In this document: positions 1 to 7,204 of the stretch, in pieces
Position numbering within the stretch: the stretch's first letter is position 1
How the letters are laid out: each line of letters begins with the position of its first letter
NCBI GenBank assembly: GCA_963768765.1
Contig: CAVYJK010000025.1
Span: 1 to 64,000 of the forward strand
DNA length: 64,000 nt
Direction of reading: 5' to 3'
DNA from: DASWLF01 sp963768765
GTDB taxonomy: Bacteria > Desulfobacterota > Desulfobaccia > Desulfobaccales > 0-14-0-80-60-11
The notes under the pieces: model-generated
Told to the model about the DNA's origin: nothing
The model's database searches: none
Seen by the model: only the letters and a program-made list of their open reading frames with translations
Translations under genes and position numbers: made by a program

Positions 1-726
1 CTTGTAGGGGCGCAGGGTATCGGTGGTCATCTGGCGCACCTTTGTGGCCATCACCTCGGGCGGGTCGCTCAGGTAGATACAGTTGTCGTAGCTCTTGCTC
101 ATCTTGCGGCCGTCGGTGCCCGTAAGCTTGGGAATCTCGGTCAAGAGGGCCTCGGGTTCCGGGAAAGTTTGCCGATACAGATGGTTGAACCGCCGGGCGA
201 TCTCCCGGGTCATTTCCACGTGCGGCACCTGGTCCACCCCCACCGGCACGCCATCCGCCTTATACATCAGGATGTCCGCGGCCTGGAGCACCGGGTAGCC
301 CAAAAAGCCGTAGGTGGTCAGGTCCTTATGGGCCAACTGCTCTATCTGGTCCTTGTAGGTGGGGTTGCGCTCCAGCCAGGGGACCGGGGTAAACATGCCG
401 AAGATCAGGTAGAGTTCGGCGTGCTCCCGGATGGCCGACTGCACGAAGATGGTGGATTTTTCCGGGTCCAGGCCGACGCTGAGCCAATCCGTCACCATTT
501 CCGGGATAAAGCCGCTGATGGGCCCGGGGCTTTCGTATTCCGTGGTCAGGGCGTGCCAGTCGGCCACGAAATAGTAGCACTGATAATCTTCCTGGAGGCG
601 CATCCAGTTGTAGAGGGCGCCGTATAAGTGCCCCAGGTGCAGCTTGCCGGTGGGGCGCATGCCGCTGAGGATGCGTTTCTGGTTATCGGTTTTTTTGCTT
701 GGACCAAGTTTATCTTCAGACGTCAT
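1..726 (-). CDS. trpS: Tryptophanyl-tRNA synthetase, 3' end cut by window edge
   Basis: Charges tRNA-Trp with tryptophan in the cytosol. The reading frame is open from the ATG at 726 to base 1 (242 codons), so the last part of a protein of roughly 330 residues lies outside the window. The class I signatures are visible: RPTGKLHLGH (HIGH motif at about residues 30-33) and KMSKS at about 208-212, with GVDQVPHVEMTREIARRFN between them, typical of TrpRS rather than TyrRS. The gene follows a short spacer holding a decayed gene copy. Function is secure; only the C-terminus is missing. Confidence 0.95.
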   Translation of the reverse strand, partial: MTSEDKLGPSKKTDNQKRILSGMRPTGKLHLGHLYGALYNWMRLQEDYQCYYFVADWHALTTEYESPGPISGFIPEMVTDWLSVGLDPEKSTIFVQSAIREHAELYLIFGMFTPVPWLERNPTYKDQIEQLAHKDLTTYGFLGYPVLQAADILMYKADGVPVGVDQVPHVEMTREIARRFNHLYRQTFPEPEALLTEIPKLTGTDGRKMSKSYDNCIYLSDPPEVMATKVRQMTTDTLRPYK

Positions 727-784
727 TCTCATCCCCAACTTGACTGCTCAGAAATTTGCCGGTGGCTCCGGCATCCCAACGGTG

Positions 785-1005
785 CCCGTGCGGGCTGGGG
801 CCTTGGGCGCCACCATCTCTGCGGCCATTCCGGTCATCTCCATCACCAGATTGCGGCAAAAAAGGGCATGGTCCCCGCATAGCACAGCTTTTCCGCCACG
901 GTGTGGTGATCAAGCGACTGTGCTGGGGGCTGCCGAGCGCTCCTTGAACATTGGGCAAGAGGTTGAAGAAGGCGCTAACGGTCGGGATTGCCTTAGAGTT
1001 CCTCT
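785..1005 (-). pseudogene. Decayed copy of the C-terminal part of a C_GCxxG_C_C redox protein
   Basis: No intact reading frame exists, but joining two frames on the minus strand gives FNLLPN...GSPQHSRLIT...WRKSC and then, one frame over, CRNLVMEMTGMAAEMVAPK. These match in order the C-terminal third of the intact protein at 2997-3512 (FNRLPN, GSTQCRLLTSQWRKTW, CRNLTIEAAGLAAEMAVPK). The cysteine-rich N-terminal part with the CG motif is absent. It is read as a truncated, frame-broken paralogue left by duplication or recombination. The match is by eye; a pairwise protein alignment would settle it. Confidence 0.7.
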
Positions 1006-1193
1006 TGGGCTTTTTTAAAACTGGCGGTGAACCGGCCCCGGTTTCTTGAATACCAAATTACCATTAGGGAGCCCTCTTTTGCAAGTACGTGCGCCAATAT
1101 TCCCTAAAACTCAAGAAGCCCAGCTTCTCTGCCTGGGTCGCTGCACTCAGAATGGCATTTCCTACAACCCAAGGGTTTTGAAATGGGCTGTAA

Positions 1194-1454
1194 TCATTCA
1201 TTGAGTGATTCCAAATAAGAGCTTAGTGAGCTGATATCTTCGGGAACCTCAAGTTCGTCCCCAGACCTTAGGTCATGGATTGCCACCCGCACGGGCTCAT
1301 CCAAGGTGGTGGGAAAGCTGTCCCCGCTCACGTCATTGACGGTGATATAGGCGCGCTTGCCTTGGTGTTTTATCCATTTCGTATATGACGCTTTCCCGGC
1401 GCAACTGGCCGAGAGATTGAATCCATGAGTTTTCATGACTTCTTCGACGCTCAT
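1194..1454 (-). CDS. Small hypothetical protein (86 aa)
   Basis: An 86-residue soluble protein with no signal peptide or membrane segment. The N-terminus carries MKTHGFNLSASC; the centre (KWIKHQGKRAYITVNDVSG) looks like a short beta-rich unit and the C-terminus is acidic (ELEVPEDISSLSSYLESLNE). I do not recognise a named family. An AAGGTG ribosome-binding sequence sits seven bases before the ATG, and the frame lies in the same direction as the crotonase gene upstream, 62 bases away, so co-transcription is possible. It is accepted as a gene because of the start signal and the balanced, protein-like composition. Confidence 0.6.
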   Translation of the reverse strand: MSVEEVMKTHGFNLSASCAGKASYTKWIKHQGKRAYITVNDVSGDSFPTTLDEPVRVAIHDLRSGDELEVPEDISSLSSYLESLNE

Positions 1455-1516
1455 CGTTTGTCACCTTGCCTGCTTTCGGGACCTCACGCCGGCTTTCTCA
1501 GAAATCTCCGAGGCAG

Positions 1517-2293
1517 TTAGCGCTCACGCCACACCGGTTTTCTCTTCTCCAGAAATGCCTTTACCCCTTCCTCCGCATCTTCAGTGCTGCAAAGAGCCGC
1601 AAACCGGTCGCTCAGCATGTCCAGGGCCTGGTTGTAAGGGACATTTTGCATCCCATAGATTCCGGCTTTGCCGATCTGCAGGGCCAGCGGGCTTTTGGCA
1701 GCCAGTCTGGTGGCCAATTCCAGGGTGGCTTCTTCCAGTTTATCATTGGGCACCACCTTGTTGACCAGTCCCAGCCTTTGCGCCTCGGCGGCCGAGATAA
1801 TATCTCCCGTGAGCACCATTTCCAGAGCCTTTTTGAGGCCGACGTTGCGGGCCAGTGGGGCCGCCGGTCCGAGACAAATGAGGCCGACATTGATGGCCGT
1901 GGTCCCGAATTTGGCATCCTCTGCGGCCACCGTCAGGTCGCAGGCAAATGACAGGCCGGCGCCATTGGCCAGGGCATAGCCTTTGACCGAGGCAATCACC
2001 GGCTTTTTCATCTTGGCAATGGTGTGATTGTGTTCATCCATCAAGTGAATAAACTCGCGATACTCCTTGTCGGTTTTACCCTTGAATTCGTCCAGGGAAA
2101 TACCCGTGGAGAAATGTTTGCCATTCGCATCGATCACCACTACCCGCACCTCGGGGTCCTTCTCCATTTCCCAGAGGGCATCATTGAGCTCCCGGGCAAA
2201 GGGGACGTTAAAGGTGTTCATCGCTTGCGGGCGATTCAGGGTAATGAAGCCGATTTGATCCCGTTTGTCCACCAGGACGTTGGTATAGCTCAT
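1517..2293 (-). CDS. Crotonase-fold (enoyl-CoA hydratase/isomerase family) protein lacking both hydratase glutamates
   Basis: 258 residues, the usual length of a single-domain crotonase acting on acyl-CoA thioesters. The oxyanion-hole regions are visible (GKHFSTGISLDEF near 58-70 and YALANGAGLSFACD near 106-119). Aligned to rat mitochondrial enoyl-CoA hydratase, the two catalytic glutamates (Glu144 and Glu164) fall on Gly and Ala here (NGAGLSFACD; FGTTAINVG). A normal hydratase reaction is therefore doubtful, and an isomerase, hydrolase or other crotonase activity is more likely. The ATG overlaps the stop of the TetR gene by four bases (ATGA), so the two are translationally coupled and the regulator probably controls this enzyme. 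An AAGGAG site precedes the start. Substrate unknown. Confidence 0.88.
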   Translation of the reverse strand: MSYTNVLVDKRDQIGFITLNRPQAMNTFNVPFARELNDALWEMEKDPEVRVVVIDANGKHFSTGISLDEFKGKTDKEYREFIHLMDEHNHTIAKMKKPVIASVKGYALANGAGLSFACDLTVAAEDAKFGTTAINVGLICLGPAAPLARNVGLKKALEMVLTGDIISAAEAQRLGLVNKVVPNDKLEEATLELATRLAAKSPLALQIGKAGIYGMQNVPYNQALDMLSDRFAALCSTEDAEEGVKAFLEKRKPVWRER

Positions 2294-2931
2294 AACGCAC
2301 TCTCCTTTATTTTTTTAGTTACAGAATAATAAATGGGTTTTCGCAAACTCTGGATATAAAAGTTCAGTTGTGCCATGGTTTGCTTCCAAGCGGCAGGATC
2401 TTTGCTTGCTGCATACAGGGGAGCGGCCCCGTTCAGCGAGATCACCAGGAAATTGGCAATTTCCTCGAGATTTAGCCCATCCCTTAACATTCCTTGCTGC
2501 TCTGCTTCATCCAGCCACAGACGTAACAATTCGGAAAAGCCCTTAAAGCCTTCCAGGACGTGGTTGCTCATGGTTGGGGACTGTCCGGCGAGATCGACGA
2601 GGGAGTTGAGCAACAAACAGCCTCCCTCAAAAACCCCCGCCCCCAGGTAATTTTTCAGACTATTTTCTATGACCCGTTCAATCCGCGCCAGTGGGTCAGA
2701 GATATCTCTCACCCCCTGGAAGACGATGCGCTTCCAAATCCTTACGCATTCATCATAGACCGCATACCAGATTTCTTGCTTGTTTCGGAAGTGGCCATAG
2801 AGACCACCCTTGGTTAGACCAGTTGCTTTAACGATACTGGCTATAGACGTATTGAAGTACCCCTTGACAGAGAAGAGCTGCATTGACTTTTCTATGATAT
2901 TTCGACGGGTTAGATCTCCCTTGGTTGCCAT
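2290..2931 (-). CDS. TetR/AcrR family transcriptional regulator
   Basis: 213-residue one-component repressor. The N-terminal helix-turn-helix is clear (TRRNIIEKSMQLFSVKGYF, then IVKATGLTKGGLYGHFRNK at about 33-51), followed by an alpha-helical ligand domain with GGCLLLNSLVDLAGQSP, seen in the branch that includes many acyl-CoA or quinone-responsive regulators. It is the first gene of a two-gene unit with the crotonase-fold enzyme, which it overlaps by four bases. A near-perfect palindrome 17 bases upstream (2948-2975) is a likely autoregulatory operator. The ligand is not evident, though an acyl-CoA is plausible given the partner. Confidence 0.9.
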   Translation of the reverse strand: MATKGDLTRRNIIEKSMQLFSVKGYFNTSIASIVKATGLTKGGLYGHFRNKQEIWYAVYDECVRIWKRIVFQGVRDISDPLARIERVIENSLKNYLGAGVFEGGCLLLNSLVDLAGQSPTMSNHVLEGFKGFSELLRLWLDEAEQQGMLRDGLNLEEIANFLVISLNGAAPLYAASKDPAAWKQTMAQLNFYIQSLRKPIYYSVTKKIKESAL

Positions 2932-2947
2932 CCGCAGCCTCTTTATT

Positions 2948-2975
2948 AAAATAAACCGACCAGTTGGTTTATTTT
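2948..2975. promoter_or_regulatory. Palindromic operator candidate upstream of the TetR gene
   Basis: Perfect 10-bp arms AAAATAAACC and GGTTTATTTT around the 8-bp centre GACCAGTT, itself partly symmetric. The core ACCGACCAGTTGGT resembles operators of TetR regulators in the FadR/AcrR-like branch. It lies between the divergent side of the region and the TetR start, where autorepression would act. Confidence 0.65.
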
Positions 2976-2996
2976 TAACCCCTGCAACTTACTTTG

Positions 2997-3512
2997 TCAA
3001 GGGTGCTTCGCCCCAAAGGGTGCTGAACCCCAGCGGGCCAGGTCCTTGGGCACGGCCATCTCCGCGGCCAGGCCGGCGGCCTCGATGGTCAGGTTGCGGC
3101 AGAATTGGAGGTGATCCCGGCACAGCCAGGTCTTGCGCCACTGGGAGGTCAACAGGCGGCACTGGGTGCTGCCGAAGCGCTGCTTGAATTCGTTGGGCAG
3201 CCGGTTGAACAGGCGATAAAGCCCGGGCTTGCCATAGAGTTCCTCGGTGGCGGCCTTGAAATTGCTGGGCACCTCCCGGCGGCCGTACACCGCCCCCAGG
3301 GCGGCCATGGCCCCCACCAGGGCGCCGCAGGTATCGCCGAACAGACCGCCGCCGCCGCCGAAGCCCGTCATGACGCACATGGCCTCATGGGGCAGTCCCG
3401 TGGGCACCTGGGAGATAACGGCCTCCAGGACGCACTCGGCGCAATTCATCCCGGTCTTAAAATTATTTTTGGCTTTTTCCTTCACCTTGGCGATTATTTC
3501 TTCCGGTTGCAT
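2997..3512 (-). CDS. C_GCxxG_C_C family putative redox-active protein
   Basis: 171 residues. The family is defined by cysteines set around a CGxxxG core. Visible here are NCAECVLEAV (about 23-32), the glycine-rich TGFGGGGGLFGDTCGALVGA (about 49-68), GSTQCRLLT and RDHLQFCRNL in the second half. Members are presumed electron-transfer or metal-binding proteins of anaerobes; no reaction is established. The ATG at 3512 is chosen over the TTG three bases earlier because of the upstream GAGGGG site with about six bases spacing. A broken copy of its C-terminal third lies at 785-1005. Confidence 0.85.
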   Translation of the reverse strand: MQPEEIIAKVKEKAKNNFKTGMNCAECVLEAVISQVPTGLPHEAMCVMTGFGGGGGLFGDTCGALVGAMAALGAVYGRREVPSNFKAATEELYGKPGLYRLFNRLPNEFKQRFGSTQCRLLTSQWRKTWLCRDHLQFCRNLTIEAAGLAAEMAVPKDLARWGSAPFGAKHP

Positions 3513-3653
3513 CAAGTTCCCCTCTTCCTGGGGTAGTCATCGGAAAACCCCTAATATCATCAACTGCTCGTTTTCCCAAAAACCAGGCGGTGTTGGAAAA
3601 TGTAGGGGCGATTCGCCAACCGCCCCTGCGGAGGCAGGTCCGAGCGGGAGCCT

Positions 3654-4214
3654 TCACAGATAACTTTGAACGAAACCCTTCAGCTCGCCTAACACCACGT
3701 TGAGCTCCCGGCCGGTGTCCAGGCGCAGCAGGGGCCGGTCCCCGGGCCCGAGGGGGTCGAAATCCCGGGCCTGGTCCGCAAAGAGCTCCACCCGGCCGTC
3801 GGAGATGGCCGCCGGGTCGGTGAGCCTGATCCCCAGGCGCTCCCGGGCCACCTGGGGGAGGCACTCGCAATAGACAAACACCACCCGGGCCCCGTGCTCC
3901 CGGGCCAGCTCCCGCACCAGGTCGCGCTCCTGGGCCCGTTTGAAGGAGGCGTCCAGGATGACGCCCTCTCCCGCAGCCAGGTGCGCCGCGGCCAGGCGGC
4001 GCATCTCGCCGTAGGTGCGCTCCGAGAAATCTACGGCATAGATGCCCTGGCCGAACTCCAGGGGCGCCCTTGCGGTGGGGGCCATGCCGGCCAGGGTCTT
4101 GCGCACCTGATCGCTGTGAATCACCACCAAACCCAGGGCTTCTCCCAGGGCCCGGGCCAGGGTGGTCTTGCCGGTGCCCATGAGCCCGAAGATCACCACC
4201 ACTAGGCGGCCCAC
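3654..4214 (-). CDS. P-loop kinase (AAA_33-like), partner of the APH-like protein
   Basis: About 186 residues. The Walker A motif FGLMGTGKTTLARAL lies near the N-terminus, followed by a D in VIHSDQVRK and the ILDASFKRAQERD segment typical of small-molecule or zeta-toxin-like kinases (COG0645). The start is a GTG: 4214 has an AGAGGGGG site four bases upstream, while GTG 4202 lies just past the stop of the preceding gene, so the two genes overlap or abut. In many bacteria this domain is fused to the APH-like domain in one polypeptide of about 500 residues; here they are adjacent frames. Substrate unknown. Confidence 0.8.
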   Translation of the reverse strand: MGRLVVVIFGLMGTGKTTLARALGEALGLVVIHSDQVRKTLAGMAPTARAPLEFGQGIYAVDFSERTYGEMRRLAAAHLAAGEGVILDASFKRAQERDLVRELAREHGARVVFVYCECLPQVARERLGIRLTDPAAISDGRVELFADQARDFDPLGPGDRPLLRLDTGRELNVVLGELKGFVQSYL

Positions 4215-5215
4215 CGCGCCCCCTCTTCGGCATACTTCCCGGCCAGGGCAAAATACGCCCTGGCCACCTTCAGGGCCTGCTCCCGGACCGTCGGAGTCTG
4301 CTCCGGGTCCTGGGCCGTGAAGGCGTTGATCTTGCCTCGCACGCAGGCCCGGTAGCACTTGTAAAAGTCCAGGAGCTCCAGCAATTCCGGGTCCCTGGAA
4401 CTCTCGGCGAAACGCCTAACGAAATGGCGGCTCAGCTCCCGGAAGCCATGGAAATCCAGATCCATGGCCAGAAAATCGATATCCGCGGCCACATCACCAT
4501 ATCTGAACCGGGGATTAAATTCAATGCAATCAAAGACGTGGACCCGGGCCGCCAGGCAGATATTTCTCATGTGCAGGTCGCCGTGGCAGTCCCGGATGCG
4601 GCCCTCCCGGACCCGCCGCAGAAAGAGGGCTCTGCGGCGCGCCAGAAAGGCCCGGGCGAAGGCCCGGATGGCCTCGAACCTTTCCCGGGGCAGCATAAAA
4701 CCCACCAGGGGCTCGGTGCGGATAAAATTCTCTTCGTGGTTGTAAGCAATGATCGCCGGCTCCCCGTATTTGTTGATGCGGGGCCCGGTGGCGGCCTGCT
4801 GGTAGAAGGGCACCAGGGTCTCGATGATGCCATCGATGTGCTCTCGCCGCAGCTCCCCCCGGTCCGCCACTTCATCCATCATGCGGTCCTGAGGCATCCG
4901 TACCATCTTCAAGGCGTACTCGACGGGGTGGCCCTGGCCCCCGAGGCGCACTCCCCGGCCCCGGACCGTGATGGGCAGCACCGTGAGGTAGATCTCGGGG
5001 CAGAGGCGCCGGTTCAGGACCAGCTCCTCGTTGAGATAGTGGTGGCGGCGGCGCAGGGTGGTGAAGTTCAAAAACCCCAGGTCCACCGGCTTTTTGACCT
5101 TGTAGGCGAAGTGGTCGGTAAGAAAGACGTAGGAGATGTGCGTCTGCACGAGCGCCACCGCGGCGGTGGGTTCCGGGTACGCCGCCGGCTCCATGAGGGC
5201 TGCCACCAGGTCCAT
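4202..5215 (-). CDS. Aminoglycoside phosphotransferase-like kinase
   Basis: 337 residues of the COG2187/APH fold. The N-terminal lobe has THISYVFLTDHFAYKVKKPVDLGF with the presumed nucleotide-binding lysine; the C-terminal lobe holds the catalytic loop DCHGDLHMRNIC (about 210-221) and the metal-binding VFDCIEFN. Usually this domain is the first half of a fusion with a P-loop kinase, and the separate downstream gene supplies that half here. Actual substrates of this family are not known and antibiotic resistance should not be assumed. The ATG at 5215 has only a weak ribosome-binding site. Confidence 0.82.
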   Translation of the reverse strand: MDLVAALMEPAAYPEPTAAVALVQTHISYVFLTDHFAYKVKKPVDLGFLNFTTLRRRHHYLNEELVLNRRLCPEIYLTVLPITVRGRGVRLGGQGHPVEYALKMVRMPQDRMMDEVADRGELRREHIDGIIETLVPFYQQAATGPRINKYGEPAIIAYNHEENFIRTEPLVGFMLPRERFEAIRAFARAFLARRRALFLRRVREGRIRDCHGDLHMRNICLAARVHVFDCIEFNPRFRYGDVAADIDFLAMDLDFHGFRELSRHFVRRFAESSRDPELLELLDFYKCYRACVRGKINAFTAQDPEQTPTVREQALKVARAYFALAGKYAEEGARWAA

Positions 5216-5310
5216 GTTTTAAATATATCGCATCCTTTGACATGGGGCCAGGGGGCCCGGCCCCCTCCGCCCCCTCCGGCCAAGCGACTTTTCAGAGCAG
5301 AGGTCTTAAG

Positions 5311-5937
5311 TTAATAATCGATCCCCGGCTGCGGTTCGATGCCCTGACGGTAGGCGTGCTTGATCTCCCGGATCTCGCTCACCGTGTCGGCCAGCTCCAT
5401 GACCTCCGGGGCGGCGTCCCGGCCGGTGAGCACCAGGTGGGTCAGCGGCGGCTTAGTCCTGATGAGCTGCAGCACCTGCTCCAGGTCCACCAGCTTCAGG
5501 TGCAGGGCGTTGTTGATCTCATCCAGGATGAGGAGGTCCACCTGGCCCGAGGCCAGCTTCTCCCTGGCAAGCTTGATGGCCTCCTGGGCGTTGGCCCGGT
5601 GTTCCTGGTAAGGATAGGGATTCCCCTGAATGCCGCAAAAACCCTTGCCGGTGGCGATGAGTTCCATGGAGCAGGCCATCTTTTTGACCCCGTCCCACTC
5701 CCCGGCGTAGAGGTCGCCCTTCATGAACTGGATGAGGCAAATGCGGAGCCCGTGACCGCAGGCCCTCAGGGCCAGACCCAGGGCGGTGGTGGTCTTGCCC
5801 TTGCCGTGGCCGGTGATCACCAGCACCAGGCCTTGCCGCACCTTGGGCTCCAGGCGGGTAACAGGAACTTGCGCACTTTCCGCCCGGATGAATTTCCCGG
5901 CGTCCGAATTATCCGGCATGGTCGGCTCCGCCCGCAT
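5311..5937 (-). CDS. cobO: Cob(I)yrinic acid a,c-diamide adenosyltransferase
   Basis: Adds the 5'-deoxyadenosyl group to the corrinoid cobalt, for cobalamin synthesis or salvage. 208 residues, close to the CobO/BtuR family length. Motifs: P-loop variant GHGKGKTTTALGLALRA (about 43-59), DLLILDEINNAL, HLVLTGRDA and the C-terminal EIKHAYRQGIEPQPGIDY. An internal ATG at 5919 is better placed behind a GCGGAG site and may be the real start. The first ATG directly follows the stop of the phosphoesterase gene with no spacing, suggesting one transcript. No other cobalamin gene is in the window. Confidence 0.93.
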   Translation of the reverse strand: MRAEPTMPDNSDAGKFIRAESAQVPVTRLEPKVRQGLVLVITGHGKGKTTTALGLALRACGHGLRICLIQFMKGDLYAGEWDGVKKMACSMELIATGKGFCGIQGNPYPYQEHRANAQEAIKLAREKLASGQVDLLILDEINNALHLKLVDLEQVLQLIRTKPPLTHLVLTGRDAAPEVMELADTVSEIREIKHAYRQGIEPQPGIDY

Positions 5938-6531
5938 TCAGCCCCGGCTGGCGGCGATCTCCTCCAGGGTGCGGCCGCTGAGGACGGAGGCCGGTTCCGT
6001 GCTCACCGGATCGCGGCTGGGATCGGCTTCTTCGTCCTCCATCTTCACCAGCAGCCAGGCCTCGTCCTTGCCGGTCTTGAAGCGGGTCAGGGCGTAGCCG
6101 CCCCGGAGCCTGACGCCCTCCAGCCACACCTTGAGATGGCCGTGCTCCAAGGCTTCGGCCAGAGGTAGGGGACGGCCTTTCTTCTCCGTCAGGTTGCGGA
6201 AGACCCCCGTGTCCCAGACCAGCACCGTGCCGGCGCCGTACTCCCCGGCCGGGATCACCCCCTCGAAGGCGGCATACTCCAGGGGGTGGTCCTCGGTGGG
6301 CACGGCCAGGCGCTTCTCTTGGGGGTCGGTGGACGGCCCCTTGGGCACGGCCCAGGACTTGAGGACCCCGTCCACCTCCAGGCGAAAATCGTAGTGGAGC
6401 CGCGAGGCGTCGTGCTTCTGAACCACGAAGATGGGCCCCAGGGCGGCCCGCTTGCGGCTGCCGCCCAGCGGCTCCGGGGTGCGCCGGAAATCCCTTTTGC
6501 CCAGGTACGCTTTGAGATTTTTTTTAGGCAT
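5938..6531 (-). CDS. DNA 3'-phosphoesterase, stand-alone LigD PE-type domain
   Basis: 197 residues forming only the phosphoesterase domain that trims 3'-phosphate or ribonucleotide ends during non-homologous end joining. Diagnostic residues are present: FVVQKHDASRLHYDFRLE (about 35-52) with its His/Asp/Arg/His set, SWAVPKGPS and EDHPLEYAAFEG. No ligase or polymerase domain and no ku gene occur in the window, so it is either an independent end-processing enzyme or acts with proteins encoded elsewhere. It is followed directly by cobO, probably on the same mRNA. Confidence 0.9.
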   Translation of the reverse strand: MPKKNLKAYLGKRDFRRTPEPLGGSRKRAALGPIFVVQKHDASRLHYDFRLEVDGVLKSWAVPKGPSTDPQEKRLAVPTEDHPLEYAAFEGVIPAGEYGAGTVLVWDTGVFRNLTEKKGRPLPLAEALEHGHLKVWLEGVRLRGGYALTRFKTGKDEAWLLVKMEDEEADPSRDPVSTEPASVLSGRTLEEIAASRG

Positions 6532-6790
6532 GGTCCCGCCCTACCCTCTAAGACTGTTCAATGCTTAACATAAGCACTGCGGCCCGGCTGTCAATGTGGC
6601 TGAGAAGCCCGGAGGGACCGGAGATCCCACCCGGTGCCTCCCCGGGCTTGCTGACCCCCCGCCGGGGCGGGATCCCGGAATCAGGAGCTCAGAGACCAAG
6701 AGGTCCGCGCCGTAAGCATGGAGTTAACCTGAGTCTGGCAGGGGGAATCCCGGCAGCAGCAATATTTGAGGAAAATATTGCCAAAAATTC
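6532..6790. other. Intergenic stretch with no supported gene
   Basis: Open frames here have no ribosome-binding sites and no recognisable motifs. The right end turns AT-rich and leads into the promoter of the PxxKW gene. Confidence 0.5.
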
Positions 6791-6820
6791 TTGACAGTTT
6801 TAGAAAATTTAGTATATAAA
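6791..6820 (+). promoter_or_regulatory. Sigma-70-type promoter of the PxxKW gene
   Basis: TTGACA at 6791-6796 and a TATATA/TATAAA box at 6813-6820 (spacer 16-18) sit 33 bases before the start codon, in an AT-rich stretch unlike the flanks. Confidence 0.7.
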
Positions 6821-6852
6821 TAAAAGATTTAATTTAAAGGGGGGCTACGGCC

Positions 6853-7137
6853 ATGCACTGTGTAAGCATCAAACCAGGGGTAGATTGCACCTTCATGAGC
6901 AAGAAAGGCTGTTCGTTCAACGGCGGGGGTTGCAAAACGGTGGTGGAGGAATGTAACGGTTGCGACCGCACTTTAGGGTCTAACGGCAGTACCTACTGCG
7001 CTTCCTTCCCGGATCCCGCCGTCAAGTGGCGCCGGGGGGCCTGCAACCTGGCCACGCACGTGAAAAACGGCAACAAAGAGACGGTGCAGAAAATCAATCC
7101 GCTCAAGGCTTCCAAGCGCAAAGCTGCCGGCCGTTAA
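6853..7137 (+). CDS. PxxKW family cysteine-rich protein
   Basis: 94 residues with eight cysteines in the first two thirds and the name-giving PDPAVKW (about 54-60). The family is found mainly in sulfate-reducing and related Desulfobacterota; its role is unknown, and a metal- or cluster-binding job is only a guess from the cysteines (CTF, GCSFNGGGCK, ECNGCDRT). The C-terminus is lysine-rich (NPLKASKRKAAGR). A purine-rich AAAGGGGGG site precedes the ATG and a good promoter lies just upstream, suggesting solid independent expression. Confidence 0.88.
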   Translation: MHCVSIKPGVDCTFMSKKGCSFNGGGCKTVVEECNGCDRTLGSNGSTYCASFPDPAVKWRRGACNLATHVKNGNKETVQKINPLKASKRKAAGR

Positions 7138-7204
7138 ACCGGCGTCGAACGGACAGCGCGGCACGAACTTCAAGCTCGGCCGCGCTTTTCTATTTTTCCC
7201 GCCT

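Noticed and set aside
6561..6794. 77-codon frame upstream of the PxxKW gene
   Set aside because: Pro/Gly/Arg-rich composition typical of chance frames, no start signal, overlaps the promoter.
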